DNA of 64,000 nt from Leptospira licerasiae serovar Varillal str. VAR 010 (GCF_000244755.1 NZ_AHOO02000005.1:124001-188000); one strand, 5' to 3'; numbered from the stretch's first letter, positions 29,514-38,269 are shown. The notes: a model not told the origin generated them from the letters alone. Translations and numbers: made by a program.

Positions 29514-30644
29514 ATGAAAGGATCTAAATCATTAAGGACGGCTTTCATTTTATTATGTCTTACTTTGTGGATTTCCAAATGTAATAATGCTGAATCCACC
29601 GCTTTAGACGGAAGTAAGCCTAGCATAGCAGGCGCGATTACCATTGATCCTTCCATTTTTTGGAATTTGTTCAATGTCCTTCCTCCATATCCTTTGGTTG
29701 GATTTTATAACGAAGGGGAAACTACCTTCTCTGTAGAAGAAAATAACGAATCAGATATTACGCTCGGTATTAAAAATCCTCCTACTGACGGAAGCACGAT
29801 CCAATATAGATTTTATACTAGCGATAATATTTATTTCGTAACGGATACTGATCCTAACACCGGCGAATCCTTAGGTTATACAACCCGTAGCTTCGGTGTG
29901 GACCCTCAAAACCCTAATTTCGATTATAAAGCCGGCCTAAACATTAATGGGGCACAAGATGATAACTGTTTGAATAACTATTACGATCTTGTAGCAGTGG
30001 ACGTAGAATCCGGTATTTCCCAGACGTTTAAAGTTAAAGTAACCGATCTTGATAAATGTATCTTCGTAGCAACGAATAACGGAGCAGGTTACACAGGAAA
30101 CTTTGCTAAAAAAGGAATTGATAATTCGACTTTTGCAGGTCCAAAAGAAGTTGCAGACGATATTTGTAACTCTAATGTTCCTGATGGTGTTAACAAGGAC
30201 GTAGGTTATAAGGCAATGCTTGCGATAAGTTATAGTCCGAGTGGGAATTATCGGAATCCTTCCACTGATTGGGTATTCAACTCTTTCAGTAGATATTTCA
30301 GCCAGGGCGGCAAAAAATTAGCATATAGCTTCAATTCTTCTACTACGATCGGGTTTGCAAATGCGGATCAGTGGGCAAATGCTCTCGGAACTTCTGGCAG
30401 AATTTGGACAGGATTCAGTTCCATAGATTGGGCAACGAATATTCCTACCAGTTATCAATGCGCGGGATTAGCGCCTTCTGGAGCACCCTATTCTTCTTGG
30501 TATTCTTCTACCGCAACGGGAAGCCAAGGAGTTCTTTCTTCAGTAAATGGTAACTCAATTGCGGAAATGACAACTACTGATCCGGCTCAGGTGATAGAGA
30601 CTGCATGTTCTCAAAAACGTAATATCGTCTGCGTCGGACAGTAA
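29514..30644 (+). CDS. DUF1554-type lipoprotein (second of a tandem pair)
   Basis: 376 residues. The lipoprotein signal ends CLTLWISKC with C23 lipidated, then NNAESTALDGSKPS. It shares with its upstream neighbour the layout of a variable N-terminal domain containing DDNCLNNYYDLVA (compare DDNCLDRAGDKFS) and a C-terminal DUF1554-like domain (DDICNSNVPDGVN, YKAMLAISYSPSGNYRNPS, GRIWTGFSSIDW, CSQKRNIVCVGQ). The pair is therefore an old tandem duplication. A strong terminator follows. Confidence 0.85.
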   Translation: MKGSKSLRTAFILLCLTLWISKCNNAESTALDGSKPSIAGAITIDPSIFWNLFNVLPPYPLVGFYNEGETTFSVEENNESDITLGIKNPPTDGSTIQYRFYTSDNIYFVTDTDPNTGESLGYTTRSFGVDPQNPNFDYKAGLNINGAQDDNCLNNYYDLVAVDVESGISQTFKVKVTDLDKCIFVATNNGAGYTGNFAKKGIDNSTFAGPKEVADDICNSNVPDGVNKDVGYKAMLAISYSPSGNYRNPSTDWVFNSFSRYFSQGGKKLAYSFNSSTTIGFANADQWANALGTSGRIWTGFSSIDWATNIPTSYQCAGLAPSGAPYSSWYSSTATGSQGVLSSVNGNSIAEMTTTDPAQVIETACSQKRNIVCVGQ

Positions 30645-30675
30645 ACGTTATATCCTGATTTATTATCATCCGCTC

Positions 30676-30707
30676 GGCTATTTCCTTATATAGGGTAATA
30701 GCCTTTT
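30676..30707 (+). terminator. Terminator after the tandem lipoprotein genes
   Basis: GGCTATT pairs with AATAGCC, extended by CC with GG inside, followed by four T; 32 bases after the stop of the second lipoprotein gene. Confidence 0.65.
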
Positions 30708-30743
30708 CTATTAAACGAATAGAGACAATCTGGCAGAATCTAT

Positions 30744-30768
30744 AAAGATCTCTTTATACGAGATCTTT
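30744..30768. repeat. Nine-pair perfect hairpin upstream of the third lipoprotein gene
   Basis: AAAGATCTC pairs with GAGATCTTT around a 7-base loop, with only T-rich sequence after it. It could be a second terminator or a leader element; the lipoprotein ATG is 158 bases downstream. Confidence 0.4.
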
Positions 30769-30926
30769 TATTTTCGAACAAACCTGCGATTTACATCCTA
30801 TCCCAATAAAATTTAGTAAAAAAATTATCCCCCTGAAAAAAAAGAGCAAAGAGCTTAAGGGCGATTGTTACTTTTGTTATGGGGAAAACTATCCAAATTT
30901 TCCCCTCTTCTAAGTGGAGAATACAA

Positions 30927-32555
30927 ATGAAAAGATTCCTGAATTCAAACAAGATCATAAATGGATTTTACCTTTTAATTCACGGATGTTTTCTTCTCTC
31001 TTTCTTATTGGTGCAAGGTTGTAATGATGCCAAGGCGATCAGTATAGATGCAAGTTCTTCCGCTATTGGCGCTCTGCTCTCAGACGGTAACTTTGGCGTA
31101 TTCGGTAATTTTGGCGATTCTGGAGGAACTTCTCCTGCGGCTACTTCTCCCGTTACTGTTTCCCTGACGGGCTATGTGGATGTTACCGCAACGGATCTGA
31201 ATCTTACCTTATCGGATTCAACAGATAGCACCACCCAGACGTTAGCATTATCTGCGAACGGTTCTTATTCTTTCTCCACAGAACTTACCAGTGGAGATTC
31301 CTATTCGATCTCATTAGGGGCTTACACACAAGGACAGTCTTGTAGCATCTCTGCAAATGGAAGCGGCACTGCAGGTACTACTGGAACTGCCACCATTGTT
31401 TGCGAAAGACAATTAGCGATCGCCGCCGGATGGAAAACTAGTTCTGGAACTCCAGTTTTAAAATTGTTCGGGGTAAATCATTCTGCTTCTCCTTATCTAG
31501 TAACAAAAAATCTTTCGATTACAGTTGGGGGTGCGCCTGGCTCTGTTGATCCGGAATTGGTTTGGAATGGGACCAATTATTTACTTATCTGGAAATCTGC
31601 AGATACTACCATTAAAGGACAATTCTACGATATTACTCTTACTGCTGTTGCTCCTGCGTTTACGATCTATACCGGGGCCGGCGTAACTATTGGAAAAGTT
31701 TCCGCGGCATATAATCCAAGTGGAGAATTTGCAGTTGTTTGGACAGAATCCGCGTCTATAAGAGCTGCTAAATACCAAAGGATCAGCGCCTCTACTGGAG
31801 CTCTTGTCGGAACTGCAACGACTATCGCATCTTCGACTAGTACAAATTATTTTAATGCTGATGTAGCTTTGAGTGGCAGCACTTATTATACTGCATTTCG
31901 CCAAAGAACAAGTGGTGGTGCAAATTTATTAACTGCCTTTAGTTTCTCTAACGGATCGGCTTCTTCTGTAAAAACGTATACCGCGTCCAATGGTACTGAT
32001 TCACTTGCTCTGGATTATCCTTCTTTACTAGTACAAGGTTCGAATACCTGGCTGTTTTTTAGCCAAACTGAGACTGACGGTTCCGGAAACGTAAGCGCTT
32101 CTAGCTTAAAAATTTCTAAAAATTTCCAAACTTCCCCTGGGAATCTAAGAACGGAAACAAATCCTTATGGATGTGATCCACTTAATAGTAGTGGGGACCA
32201 ATATATGCTCCCTTCTGCCGCAATCGCAAACAGTACGAATTTACTAGTTTCTTACGATCTATTTTGCGGAGATATGGGAGTATATAACGAGGTTTCAGAT
32301 CTGCCTGTTACGATCACTTCAGGTGCCGCTGGGATTCCGACAGATTATTCTTCTGCTCAAATAACGACAGGAGCAACTATGGGTTCCTCAATTACTTGTA
32401 GAACTAATTCTTGCTTTATCAGTGTCGGTGACGAAAGTGCGGATTATCTTTATCTGTTCGATCCCGATCCTACCACCGGAGGGGACAACGGAACACTGAA
32501 CCTATACTTGGATGTAGTAAACGGAATCGAATCTCCCGTAACTGTAATTCAATAA
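30927..32555 (+). CDS. Large Ser/Thr-rich lipoprotein, beta-propeller-like
   Basis: 542 residues from ATG 30927, preceded by GGAG; an ATG at 30879 would add 16 residues without a ribosome site. The signal ends SFLLVQGC (C32 lipidated), followed by NDAKAISIDASSSAIGALLS. A small beta domain (about 75-150, SLTGYVDVTATDLNLTL) precedes repeated strands such as ELVWNGTNYLLIWKS and GEFAVVWTESASIRAAKY that suggest a propeller. It has no DUF1554 domain but shares the post-Cys motif of the two upstream lipoproteins. Surface role inferred only. Confidence 0.75.
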   Translation: MKRFLNSNKIINGFYLLIHGCFLLSFLLVQGCNDAKAISIDASSSAIGALLSDGNFGVFGNFGDSGGTSPAATSPVTVSLTGYVDVTATDLNLTLSDSTDSTTQTLALSANGSYSFSTELTSGDSYSISLGAYTQGQSCSISANGSGTAGTTGTATIVCERQLAIAAGWKTSSGTPVLKLFGVNHSASPYLVTKNLSITVGGAPGSVDPELVWNGTNYLLIWKSADTTIKGQFYDITLTAVAPAFTIYTGAGVTIGKVSAAYNPSGEFAVVWTESASIRAAKYQRISASTGALVGTATTIASSTSTNYFNADVALSGSTYYTAFRQRTSGGANLLTAFSFSNGSASSVKTYTASNGTDSLALDYPSLLVQGSNTWLFFSQTETDGSGNVSASSLKISKNFQTSPGNLRTETNPYGCDPLNSSGDQYMLPSAAIANSTNLLVSYDLFCGDMGVYNEVSDLPVTITSGAAGIPTDYSSAQITTGATMGSSITCRTNSCFISVGDESADYLYLFDPDPTTGGDNGTLNLYLDVVNGIESPVTVIQ

Positions 32556-32575
32556 ACGACAATCACACTTAAAAT

Positions 32576-32616
32576 AAAAAAACTCGGGCACTTGTCTGTG
32601 GTCCGAGTTTTTTTTA
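32576..32616. terminator. Bidirectional terminator between convergent genes
   Basis: AACTCGG at 32581 pairs with CCGAGTT at 32603, with further imperfect pairing inside (GCAC with GTGG), flanked by A-rich sequence on the left and eight T on the right. It serves the lipoprotein (+) and the 267-residue protein (-). Confidence 0.7.
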
Positions 32617-32642
32617 TTTTAGGCAGAATTTACTTCAAAGAC

Positions 32643-33446
32643 TTAATATCTGATCTCGTATTTGAGTTCCCCATTCCAGCCTAAACCATTCCCACCAACG
32701 GTCATAGGTTGGTAAGAAGGAGCAAAGCTGAATCTAAAACCGGAGCTAGGTCCTTCCGCAAGGCCTTGCTCTGCTTTTACTCCTAAATAGTAGGAATAGA
32801 AGAGCTGTAATCCATAAACGATCCCGAACAAATACTGATAATTATTGGATTCTTCCGCAAGGCCTTGGTAATGATTAAATGCCCCTTTGTTCACCAAGAA
32901 GGCTCCGAGCAATCGTTGGGTAGTATTTGCAGGCAAGGAAAGGACAGGATCATTCAATGCAAATATGAAATAATTTCTTGCATTTTCTTCATAAGCGCCT
33001 TTGGCCGCACTGAAATCGTTTTGGGCCTTAACAGCTAGATAAGTTGCCCCTAAAACCGCGACAAATGCAGCAGAAGCCCTATATTTTTTATCCGCTTTCC
33101 AAATCCCCCAACCTGGAACAACTGCAGATCTAAGCGAATAATCCCAACGAGGCTTTTGGTACCATCTCTGGACCGCGACTTCTTCTTCGGTTTTTTTAGC
33201 TTCCTCTTTGGGTTTAACGGGATCCTTTTTTACGTCCTGTTTAGGGGTATCCTTTAAATTCAATTCAGCGATCTCTGTTTTTGGAATGGTTAGCACCTTT
33301 CCATCCACTTCGATCTGAACTTCCGTTCGGGTTTGGTTTACGACTTTCCCTTGTATTACTTTTCCGTTTTTTAAGGTTAGGCTAGAGCCAAAAAGGGAAT
33401 GGGAAACAGTTAGGAAACAAATTGCAAAAAGCCAACGATAAGGCAT
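32643..33446 (-). CDS. Exported protein with a KNGKVIQGKV-type domain and C-terminal membrane-associated region
   Basis: 267 residues. A signal peptide (about 1-20, CFLTVSHSLFGSS) is followed by a small beta domain, LKNGKVIQGKVVNQTRTEVQ (24-43), an acidic/basic linker (PKQDVKKDPVKPKEEAKK), and a region with hydrophobic stretches: RSAVVPGWGIWKADKKYRAS, then AAFVAVLGATYLAVKA. The last part resembles DUF5683-type membrane proteins. The C-terminus of the nearby FecR protein has a similar beta motif (KDGRDIRGVVVSQKKGK). It is divergent from the sigma factor across 44 bases, so shared regulation is likely. Confidence 0.65.
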   Translation of the reverse strand: MPYRWLFAICFLTVSHSLFGSSLTLKNGKVIQGKVVNQTRTEVQIEVDGKVLTIPKTEIAELNLKDTPKQDVKKDPVKPKEEAKKTEEEVAVQRWYQKPRWDYSLRSAVVPGWGIWKADKKYRASAAFVAVLGATYLAVKAQNDFSAAKGAYEENARNYFIFALNDPVLSLPANTTQRLLGAFLVNKGAFNHYQGLAEESNNYQYLFGIVYGLQLFYSYYLGVKAEQGLAEGPSSGFRFSFAPSYQPMTVGGNGLGWNGELKYEIRY

Positions 33447-33490
33447 AATTTATCTTAAATCCCTTTGACCTAGGATTACAGACACAAAAA

Positions 33491-34141
33491 TTGTCTGCCT
33501 ATACCGTTTTAAAACGGATTCCTTTCTACAAGAAAAAACCGAATTTACTTGAAAAAAGACCGATAGAAAAAAATTTCTATTCTACCGTGTCTGAAACCTT
33601 GTTTTTCGAAAAATTATACAATAAAAATAAGGATCACTTGTTTTCATTTATTCGGCGCTCCGTGCAGGATGAATCCACAGCCTTAGACCTATTACAAGAC
33701 ACCTTTTTGAACTTCTTTAAACATTATTCCGGCAAGGAATTACCGGATGAACAGGTCTCTAGGATGATCTTATTTAGAATCTCCAGGAATCTAATGATCA
33801 ACCACGGAAAGTCCTATTATCAAAAGAACGTTGCTCTCGTTGGTGAGGAAACTTCTTCTTTATTCGGCTCCAAAGGCCAAGGTCCTGAAAGCCAGGTCCT
33901 GGACGAAATGGAGGCCCAAAATCTCGGAAAGATCATAAGCGAATTATTGAGCGCCTTACCCGAAGAACAAAAGACCGCTATAGAACTGCGTTATTCTCAA
34001 GGCTGTAAATTGGAAGAAATAGCGTCCGTATTGGACTTATCCGTATCTGGAGTTTCCAGACTTCTGGAAAGAGCCGAAAAACAGCTTTTACAAGAGGGAA
34101 AGAAGAGAGGCATCCAGCCTTCTTCTTTTCTAAAATCTTAG
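33491..34141 (+). CDS. ECF-type RNA polymerase sigma factor
   Basis: 216 residues from TTG 33491. Region 2 lies about 40-110 (FEKLYNKNKDHLFSFIRR, then LDLLQDTFLNFFKHY). Region 4 lies about 150-210 (LSALPEEQKTAIELRYSQGC, then KLEEIASVLDLSVSGVSRLL). The start has no clear ribosome site and the first 35 residues are atypical, so the real start may be further in, e.g. TTG 33599. A FecR-domain membrane protein follows after about 70-170 bases depending on its start. The target promoters are unknown, but the 44-base divergent region is an obvious candidate. Confidence 0.88.
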   Translation: MSAYTVLKRIPFYKKKPNLLEKRPIEKNFYSTVSETLFFEKLYNKNKDHLFSFIRRSVQDESTALDLLQDTFLNFFKHYSGKELPDEQVSRMILFRISRNLMINHGKSYYQKNVALVGEETSSLFGSKGQGPESQVLDEMEAQNLGKIISELLSALPEEQKTAIELRYSQGCKLEEIASVLDLSVSGVSRLLERAEKQLLQEGKKRGIQPSSFLKS

Positions 34142-34310
34142 GATTTTCGCCAAAATATGTATTTCGAACAATTGATTCATTTCGTCAAAAAAGCCATCCC
34201 CACTCAAAAAAATGAGCAAGGTACCAGTTGTCAGTTTGTTGATCCAACTGAGCGGGCAGGACAATGTCAAAAGGCCCGGGACTAAGGAAACGGTAAAGAG
34301 GATGGAAAGA

Positions 34311-35357
34311 ATGAACCCTGAATTCCAAACATTCGCAGAGCTCCTCAAAAAGTCTCTACCGAATTCTAAGGCACCGGACTTCGATCCAAACTGGATCGGC
34401 ATGTCGCCTCGCTTCTCTGTGGAGGCAAATATCATGCAATCTCCTACTAAGGACAATGTAGTTCAACTGAGCGGCTCCAAAAATAAAGTATGGTTCTTAG
34501 CTGCGGCAGCAATCTTATTCGTAGGGATTGGAGCCGGAACTTATTTCACTATTTTCAAAAAAGAAGCCGCACCTGTAGCCGAAGGCACGCTGCTTAAAGC
34601 TGCAGTCGTATTCGTTAAAGGTGAAGCAAAAAATGTAAAAGAAGCTCCCGTAGCATTACATTTAGGCGATATACTTAGCGAGGGCGATAAGATCGTAACC
34701 GGCAAAGGTGGATCGGTAGATATCGGTCTAACCGATTCCAGCGTGATCCGTTTGAAAGAAAACTCCGAGTTAGTTCTCAAGAGTTTAAGACAAACAGACG
34801 CTTCTCAAATCAGGATTTCCTTAATGTCGGGAAAGATCCTGAACCTAGTCGAAAAGGAAAAGAAAAACGCAAACTACTTCGTAGATACTCCTACTGTGGT
34901 GGCTGCGGTCCGAGGAACTTCTTTCGAAGTAAACGCTTCCGATAAAGAATCTTCCGTCTTCGTAGTCGAAGGTGCAGTCGAAGTGACTCCTTTGATCCAC
35001 GATAAGTCTGAAAGAGCTTTGATTACCGGTGGATTGATCATAGTCACTGACGAAAAAGTTATAGTGATCGAAGATCAAAAACGTGCTAAGGAAGAATCTC
35101 CTGAATACGGCGACATGCGTAAGAATCTTAGCGGTTTAGATAAAGAAGTTTTAGCATCTACTCAAAACTTAAAAACCGCTAAGACTGAGCAAGAGTTGGA
35201 AGAACTTTATGATAAGAGTATCGAACATATTATCATGAAAGACGGCCGCGATATCAGAGGTGTAGTTGTATCTCAGAAAAAAGGAAAGCTGATCGTCCAA
35301 ACACTAAAAGGATCTTACATCCTGGACGAAAATTCGGTCGAAAAGATCATCTATTAA
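34311..35357 (+). CDS. FecR-domain membrane protein, probable anti-sigma partner
   Basis: 348 residues from ATG 34311 (AAGAGG 9 bases upstream); ATG 34212 would add 33 residues but lacks a ribosome site. A short cytoplasmic N-terminus precedes one membrane segment (about 59-82, VWFLAAAAILFVGIGAGTYF). The exported FecR domain follows: LHLGDILSEGDKIVTGKGG, DIGLTDSSVIRLKENSELVL, YFVDTPTVVAAVRGTSFEV. The C-terminus has the beta motif KDGRDIRGVVVSQKKGK. FecR proteins pass a surface signal to an ECF sigma factor; here no TonB-dependent receptor gene is adjacent. A strong terminator follows. Confidence 0.85.
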   Translation: MNPEFQTFAELLKKSLPNSKAPDFDPNWIGMSPRFSVEANIMQSPTKDNVVQLSGSKNKVWFLAAAAILFVGIGAGTYFTIFKKEAAPVAEGTLLKAAVVFVKGEAKNVKEAPVALHLGDILSEGDKIVTGKGGSVDIGLTDSSVIRLKENSELVLKSLRQTDASQIRISLMSGKILNLVEKEKKNANYFVDTPTVVAAVRGTSFEVNASDKESSVFVVEGAVEVTPLIHDKSERALITGGLIIVTDEKVIVIEDQKRAKEESPEYGDMRKNLSGLDKEVLASTQNLKTAKTEQELEELYDKSIEHIIMKDGRDIRGVVVSQKKGKLIVQTLKGSYILDENSVEKIIY

Positions 35358-35388
35358 AAAAAATTAATAGATAGCTCCTTAAGTAAAG

Positions 35389-35416
35389 ACCCGGGATTGA
35401 TTCCCCGGGTTTTTTT
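35389..35416 (+). terminator. Terminator of the sigma/FecR operon
   Basis: ACCCGGG pairs with CCCGGGT around an 8-base loop, followed by six more T. It lies 31 bases after the FecR stop. Confidence 0.85.
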
Positions 35417-35472
35417 ATGCCTACTCATAATCCACCCACGGGCTTCAACAACTTGAACTTAAGAGCAGATTC

Positions 35473-35946
35473 TTAGACGGACCATTCCCCTAATTTTCTA
35501 TCAAAGGAGAAGGAACCTGCTCCTCTGAACAAAAGGGAAAGCGCCGCAGATACAGCCAGAATATGGTATTCAAAACCTTCTCCGCCTTTGTCCCCGAACC
35601 AATTCATAAAGAAACCGTAATCTCGATGAGTAAAACCTGCGACTGTCAAAGTGATCGCAAGTCCCAATGCCCAGAACCTGGTTAAAAACCCGAATACAAA
35701 ACAGATAGTTCCGATAAACTCGAAACCGATTACCAGGACTCCTAAAAAATAAGGAGCGCCTAAGGTTTCGGTAAAGTAGTCCATTGCGGTGTAAAATCCG
35801 GAACCTTCGAACCAACCCAATGCCTTTTGGGCTCCATGCGGGAAGATACAGATCGCAAGACCCAAGCGGAGAAATACAGGCCCCAAACCTTCTCTTGTTT
35901 GAAATAAATTATATAACATGCCGAATGTGCATCCTATTGAACCCAT
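35473..35946 (-). CDS. DoxX family membrane protein
   Basis: 157 residues with four hydrophobic segments and DoxX-type sequence: FLRLGLAICIFPHGAQKALG, then GVLVIGFEFIGTICFVFGFL. Family members are small quinone-/redox-linked or thiosulfate-related membrane proteins; no specific role can be given. ATG 35946 is taken as the start; an internal ATG at 35919 (MLYNLFQ) begins nearer the conserved part and is a reasonable alternative. Confidence 0.8.
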   Translation of the reverse strand: MGSIGCTFGMLYNLFQTREGLGPVFLRLGLAICIFPHGAQKALGWFEGSGFYTAMDYFTETLGAPYFLGVLVIGFEFIGTICFVFGFLTRFWALGLAITLTVAGFTHRDYGFFMNWFGDKGGEGFEYHILAVSAALSLLFRGAGSFSFDRKLGEWSV

Positions 35947-36071
35947 ATCGGGTCAGATTTCCATTCTAATTTACATTCTCCGGAGTCCGAAGCGAGCTTA
36001 GGGGCCAAAATAGGTTGTCGAAAGGGGTATTTCCGTAAATTTTGGCAATACGAACGCATCGGAAGGTACCT

Positions 36072-36236
36072 ATGTCTGAAGAGACAGCCGAAAAGAAGAA
36101 CAAAAAAATCAACAAGATGAGCGCCCAAGAGCTTGACCAAGCTTTAAAAGACGCAGTCGAGAAGATGAACGGGGAAACGAGCAAGTACGTACAACATCTT
36201 AAAGCGAGAAAAGAAGAACTCGCTAAAAAGAAGTAA
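36072..36236 (+). CDS. Small highly charged protein (54 aa)
   Basis: MSEETAEKKNKKINKMSAQE begins a Lys/Glu-rich helical protein with ELDQALKDAVEKMNGETSK and ends KARKEELAKKK. The ATG at 36072 has GGAAGG 5 bases upstream; an in-frame ATG at 36042 has none. No family recognised. A stem-loop and the ABC-F gene follow. Confidence 0.7.
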   Translation: MSEETAEKKNKKINKMSAQELDQALKDAVEKMNGETSKYVQHLKARKEELAKKK

Positions 36237-36260
36237 GCACTACTTTCAAAACCCGCAAAA

Positions 36261-36284
36261 CCCTCCGCGGACTCGTGCGGAGGG
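36261..36284 (+). repeat. GC-rich hairpin between the 54-aa gene and the ABC-F gene
   Basis: CCCTCCGC pairs perfectly with GCGGAGGG around an 8-base loop, 21 bases before the ABC-F ATG. No T tract follows, so this is not a standard terminator. It may stop or pause transcription, stabilise the small mRNA or control translation of the ABC-F protein. Confidence 0.5.
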
Positions 36285-36305
36285 ACCTCAAAATTCCCAG
36301 GAACC

Positions 36306-38246
36306 ATGCTACAATTCATTGATATCAAGCACCGGTTCGGTAGCTCCACACTTTTCGAAAACTTCTCCTGGCATATAAAACCAGGCTCCAAAATTGCCTT
36401 AGTAGGTCCGAACGGTTCAGGTAAATCGACTCTGTTCAAAATGGCAGTAGGAGAACTAAATCCGGAAGAAGGATTAGTTAGCCGCTCAAAACATACTGAG
36501 ATCTCTTTATTCCAACAGATCCCTGATTTCAATTTTGAAGCAAGAGTGATCGATACTGCGCTCTCTAAACATAAACATTATAATGAATATATAAAGCGTG
36601 CCGAGGACATTCATTCTAGAATGGATCACACGGATCACGATTCTCCAGAGTTTACTGCCTTATTAGAAGAACAAAGCTCTTTGGAAGAATACGCATTTAC
36701 CTACGGCGTCCATGAATTGGAGGCCCAGGCAAAAAAGATCATTGGCGGTTTAGGTTTTTCTAATGATCAAATGGAGAAAAAGGTAAAAGAATTTTCTCCC
36801 GGTTACCAGCACAGACTTGGACTTGCGATCGCAATCTTGAATCCAGGAAACCTTCTTCTTTTGGATGAGCCTACCAACCACTTGGACCATGCGTCTAAGG
36901 CATGGCTTGCTGAATATTTATCGGATACGAATCGATCTTTCGTTTTGGTGACTCACGACCCTGAGTTTTTGAATGCGACCACGGATACAATTGCAGAGTT
37001 GAATCCTTCCGGCGTTCTGGAATTTAAAGGAACCTTAGAAGATTACTTTGAACATAAAAACGAACTCTTGGATAAGTTAAGGCTTCAATTCAAAAAAGAA
37101 GAAGCTTATTTAAAGAAGAGGACCGAGTGGATAGAACGTTTCCGCTCCAAGGCTACTAAGGCGAAACAAGTCCAAAGCGTGATCAAAAAGTTGGAAAAAA
37201 GGGAAAAGGTGGAAGCGCCTGACGATTCCTTTTGGAATTCCAAAACCGAATACAAGTTCAATTATACTCCTTGCGGCAATCTTTCTTTTAGAATTGAGAA
37301 CGCTTCCTTTGCTTATGAAAAAACAGGAAAAAACATTTTCTCCAATGCGGAACTTCATGTTTCCAACGGGGATAAGATCGCGATAATAGGTCCAAACGGC
37401 GCGGGTAAATCCACATTCTTAAGAAACATATTAGGGATTCATAAATTAACCGAAGGTTCCGTCACTTTCGGACCTAAAACTAAGATCGGCTACTTCTCCC
37501 AAAACCATCACGAGCACCTTGATCCTGAAAAGAATCTTTTGGAAACCGTTCTTTCTGTGTATCCGGATCTCCCGGATGTGGAAGCTCGAAAACTGTTAGG
37601 CTATTTTTCCTTTAGCGACGACAGGGTTTTCAAAAAAGTAGGACTTCTCTCCGGAGGAGAACAAAGTAGATTAAGATTGGCTCTTTTAGTCCGATTCTCT
37701 TCCAATACTCTATTTTTGGACGAGCCTACCAACCACTTGGATTTGGTGGTAAGAGACAATTTGAAACGTGCGCTCCAAGAATATCCTGGAGCGGTCTTAG
37801 TCATCTCTCACGATCCCGATTTTTTAAAAGATCTATGTACGAGAACGGTATCCGTTTCAAACGGAAAGGTCAAAGATTTGAATACCAGCTTTTCGGATTA
37901 TCTAAAATTCCCTCCGGAAGAATTAGAAGCCGAAGGCGGTTTTACAATAAAAGCCCCGACGGAAAACATAAGCAGCGAGAACAAAAGCAGATCCCAGAAG
38001 AACGCTGACAAAAATCGGGTTAAAAAATTACAAAAAGAAATAGAACAAATCGAAGCTAAGATCGCTCTATTAGAAAAGAATAAAGCAAACTCCGAGGAAC
38101 TTCTCGCAGATCCTGAGTTTTATAAAAAGCGCAGTTATCAAATGGAACTAGACAATTACAACGAGACCAAAAAAGAGATCTCTAAGTTGACCGAATCCTG
38201 GGAAAAGCTGCAAATCGAAATGGAAGAACTTTCTTCCGTAGTATAA
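36306..38246 (+). CDS. ABC-F family ATPase (Uup/EttA-like)
   Basis: 646 residues, two ABC domains and no membrane part. First domain: Walker A GPNGSGKST (about 34-42), signature FSPGYQHRLGLA and Walker B LLLLDEPTNHLD. Second: Walker A GPNGAGKST, signature LSGGEQSRLRLALL, Walker B TLFLDEPTNHLD. A charged linker (about 250-300) separates them and a C-terminal coiled coil (about 575-645) resembles Uup. ABC-F proteins act on ribosomes. The first signature departs from the usual LSGG. Housekeeping or antibiotic-protective function cannot be decided. Confidence 0.92.
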   Translation: MLQFIDIKHRFGSSTLFENFSWHIKPGSKIALVGPNGSGKSTLFKMAVGELNPEEGLVSRSKHTEISLFQQIPDFNFEARVIDTALSKHKHYNEYIKRAEDIHSRMDHTDHDSPEFTALLEEQSSLEEYAFTYGVHELEAQAKKIIGGLGFSNDQMEKKVKEFSPGYQHRLGLAIAILNPGNLLLLDEPTNHLDHASKAWLAEYLSDTNRSFVLVTHDPEFLNATTDTIAELNPSGVLEFKGTLEDYFEHKNELLDKLRLQFKKEEAYLKKRTEWIERFRSKATKAKQVQSVIKKLEKREKVEAPDDSFWNSKTEYKFNYTPCGNLSFRIENASFAYEKTGKNIFSNAELHVSNGDKIAIIGPNGAGKSTFLRNILGIHKLTEGSVTFGPKTKIGYFSQNHHEHLDPEKNLLETVLSVYPDLPDVEARKLLGYFSFSDDRVFKKVGLLSGGEQSRLRLALLVRFSSNTLFLDEPTNHLDLVVRDNLKRALQEYPGAVLVISHDPDFLKDLCTRTVSVSNGKVKDLNTSFSDYLKFPPEELEAEGGFTIKAPTENISSENKSRSQKNADKNRVKKLQKEIEQIEAKIALLEKNKANSEELLADPEFYKKRSYQMELDNYNETKKEISKLTESWEKLQIEMEELSSVV

Positions 38247-38269
38247 GAATTGATCCATAAGGAGACTGA

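Noticed and set aside
35966..36532. 188-residue minus-strand open frame over the 54-residue gene and the start of the ABC-F gene
   Set aside because: It is the complement of two genes with good ribosome sites and clear coding sequence; it has no ribosome site and no recognisable motif.
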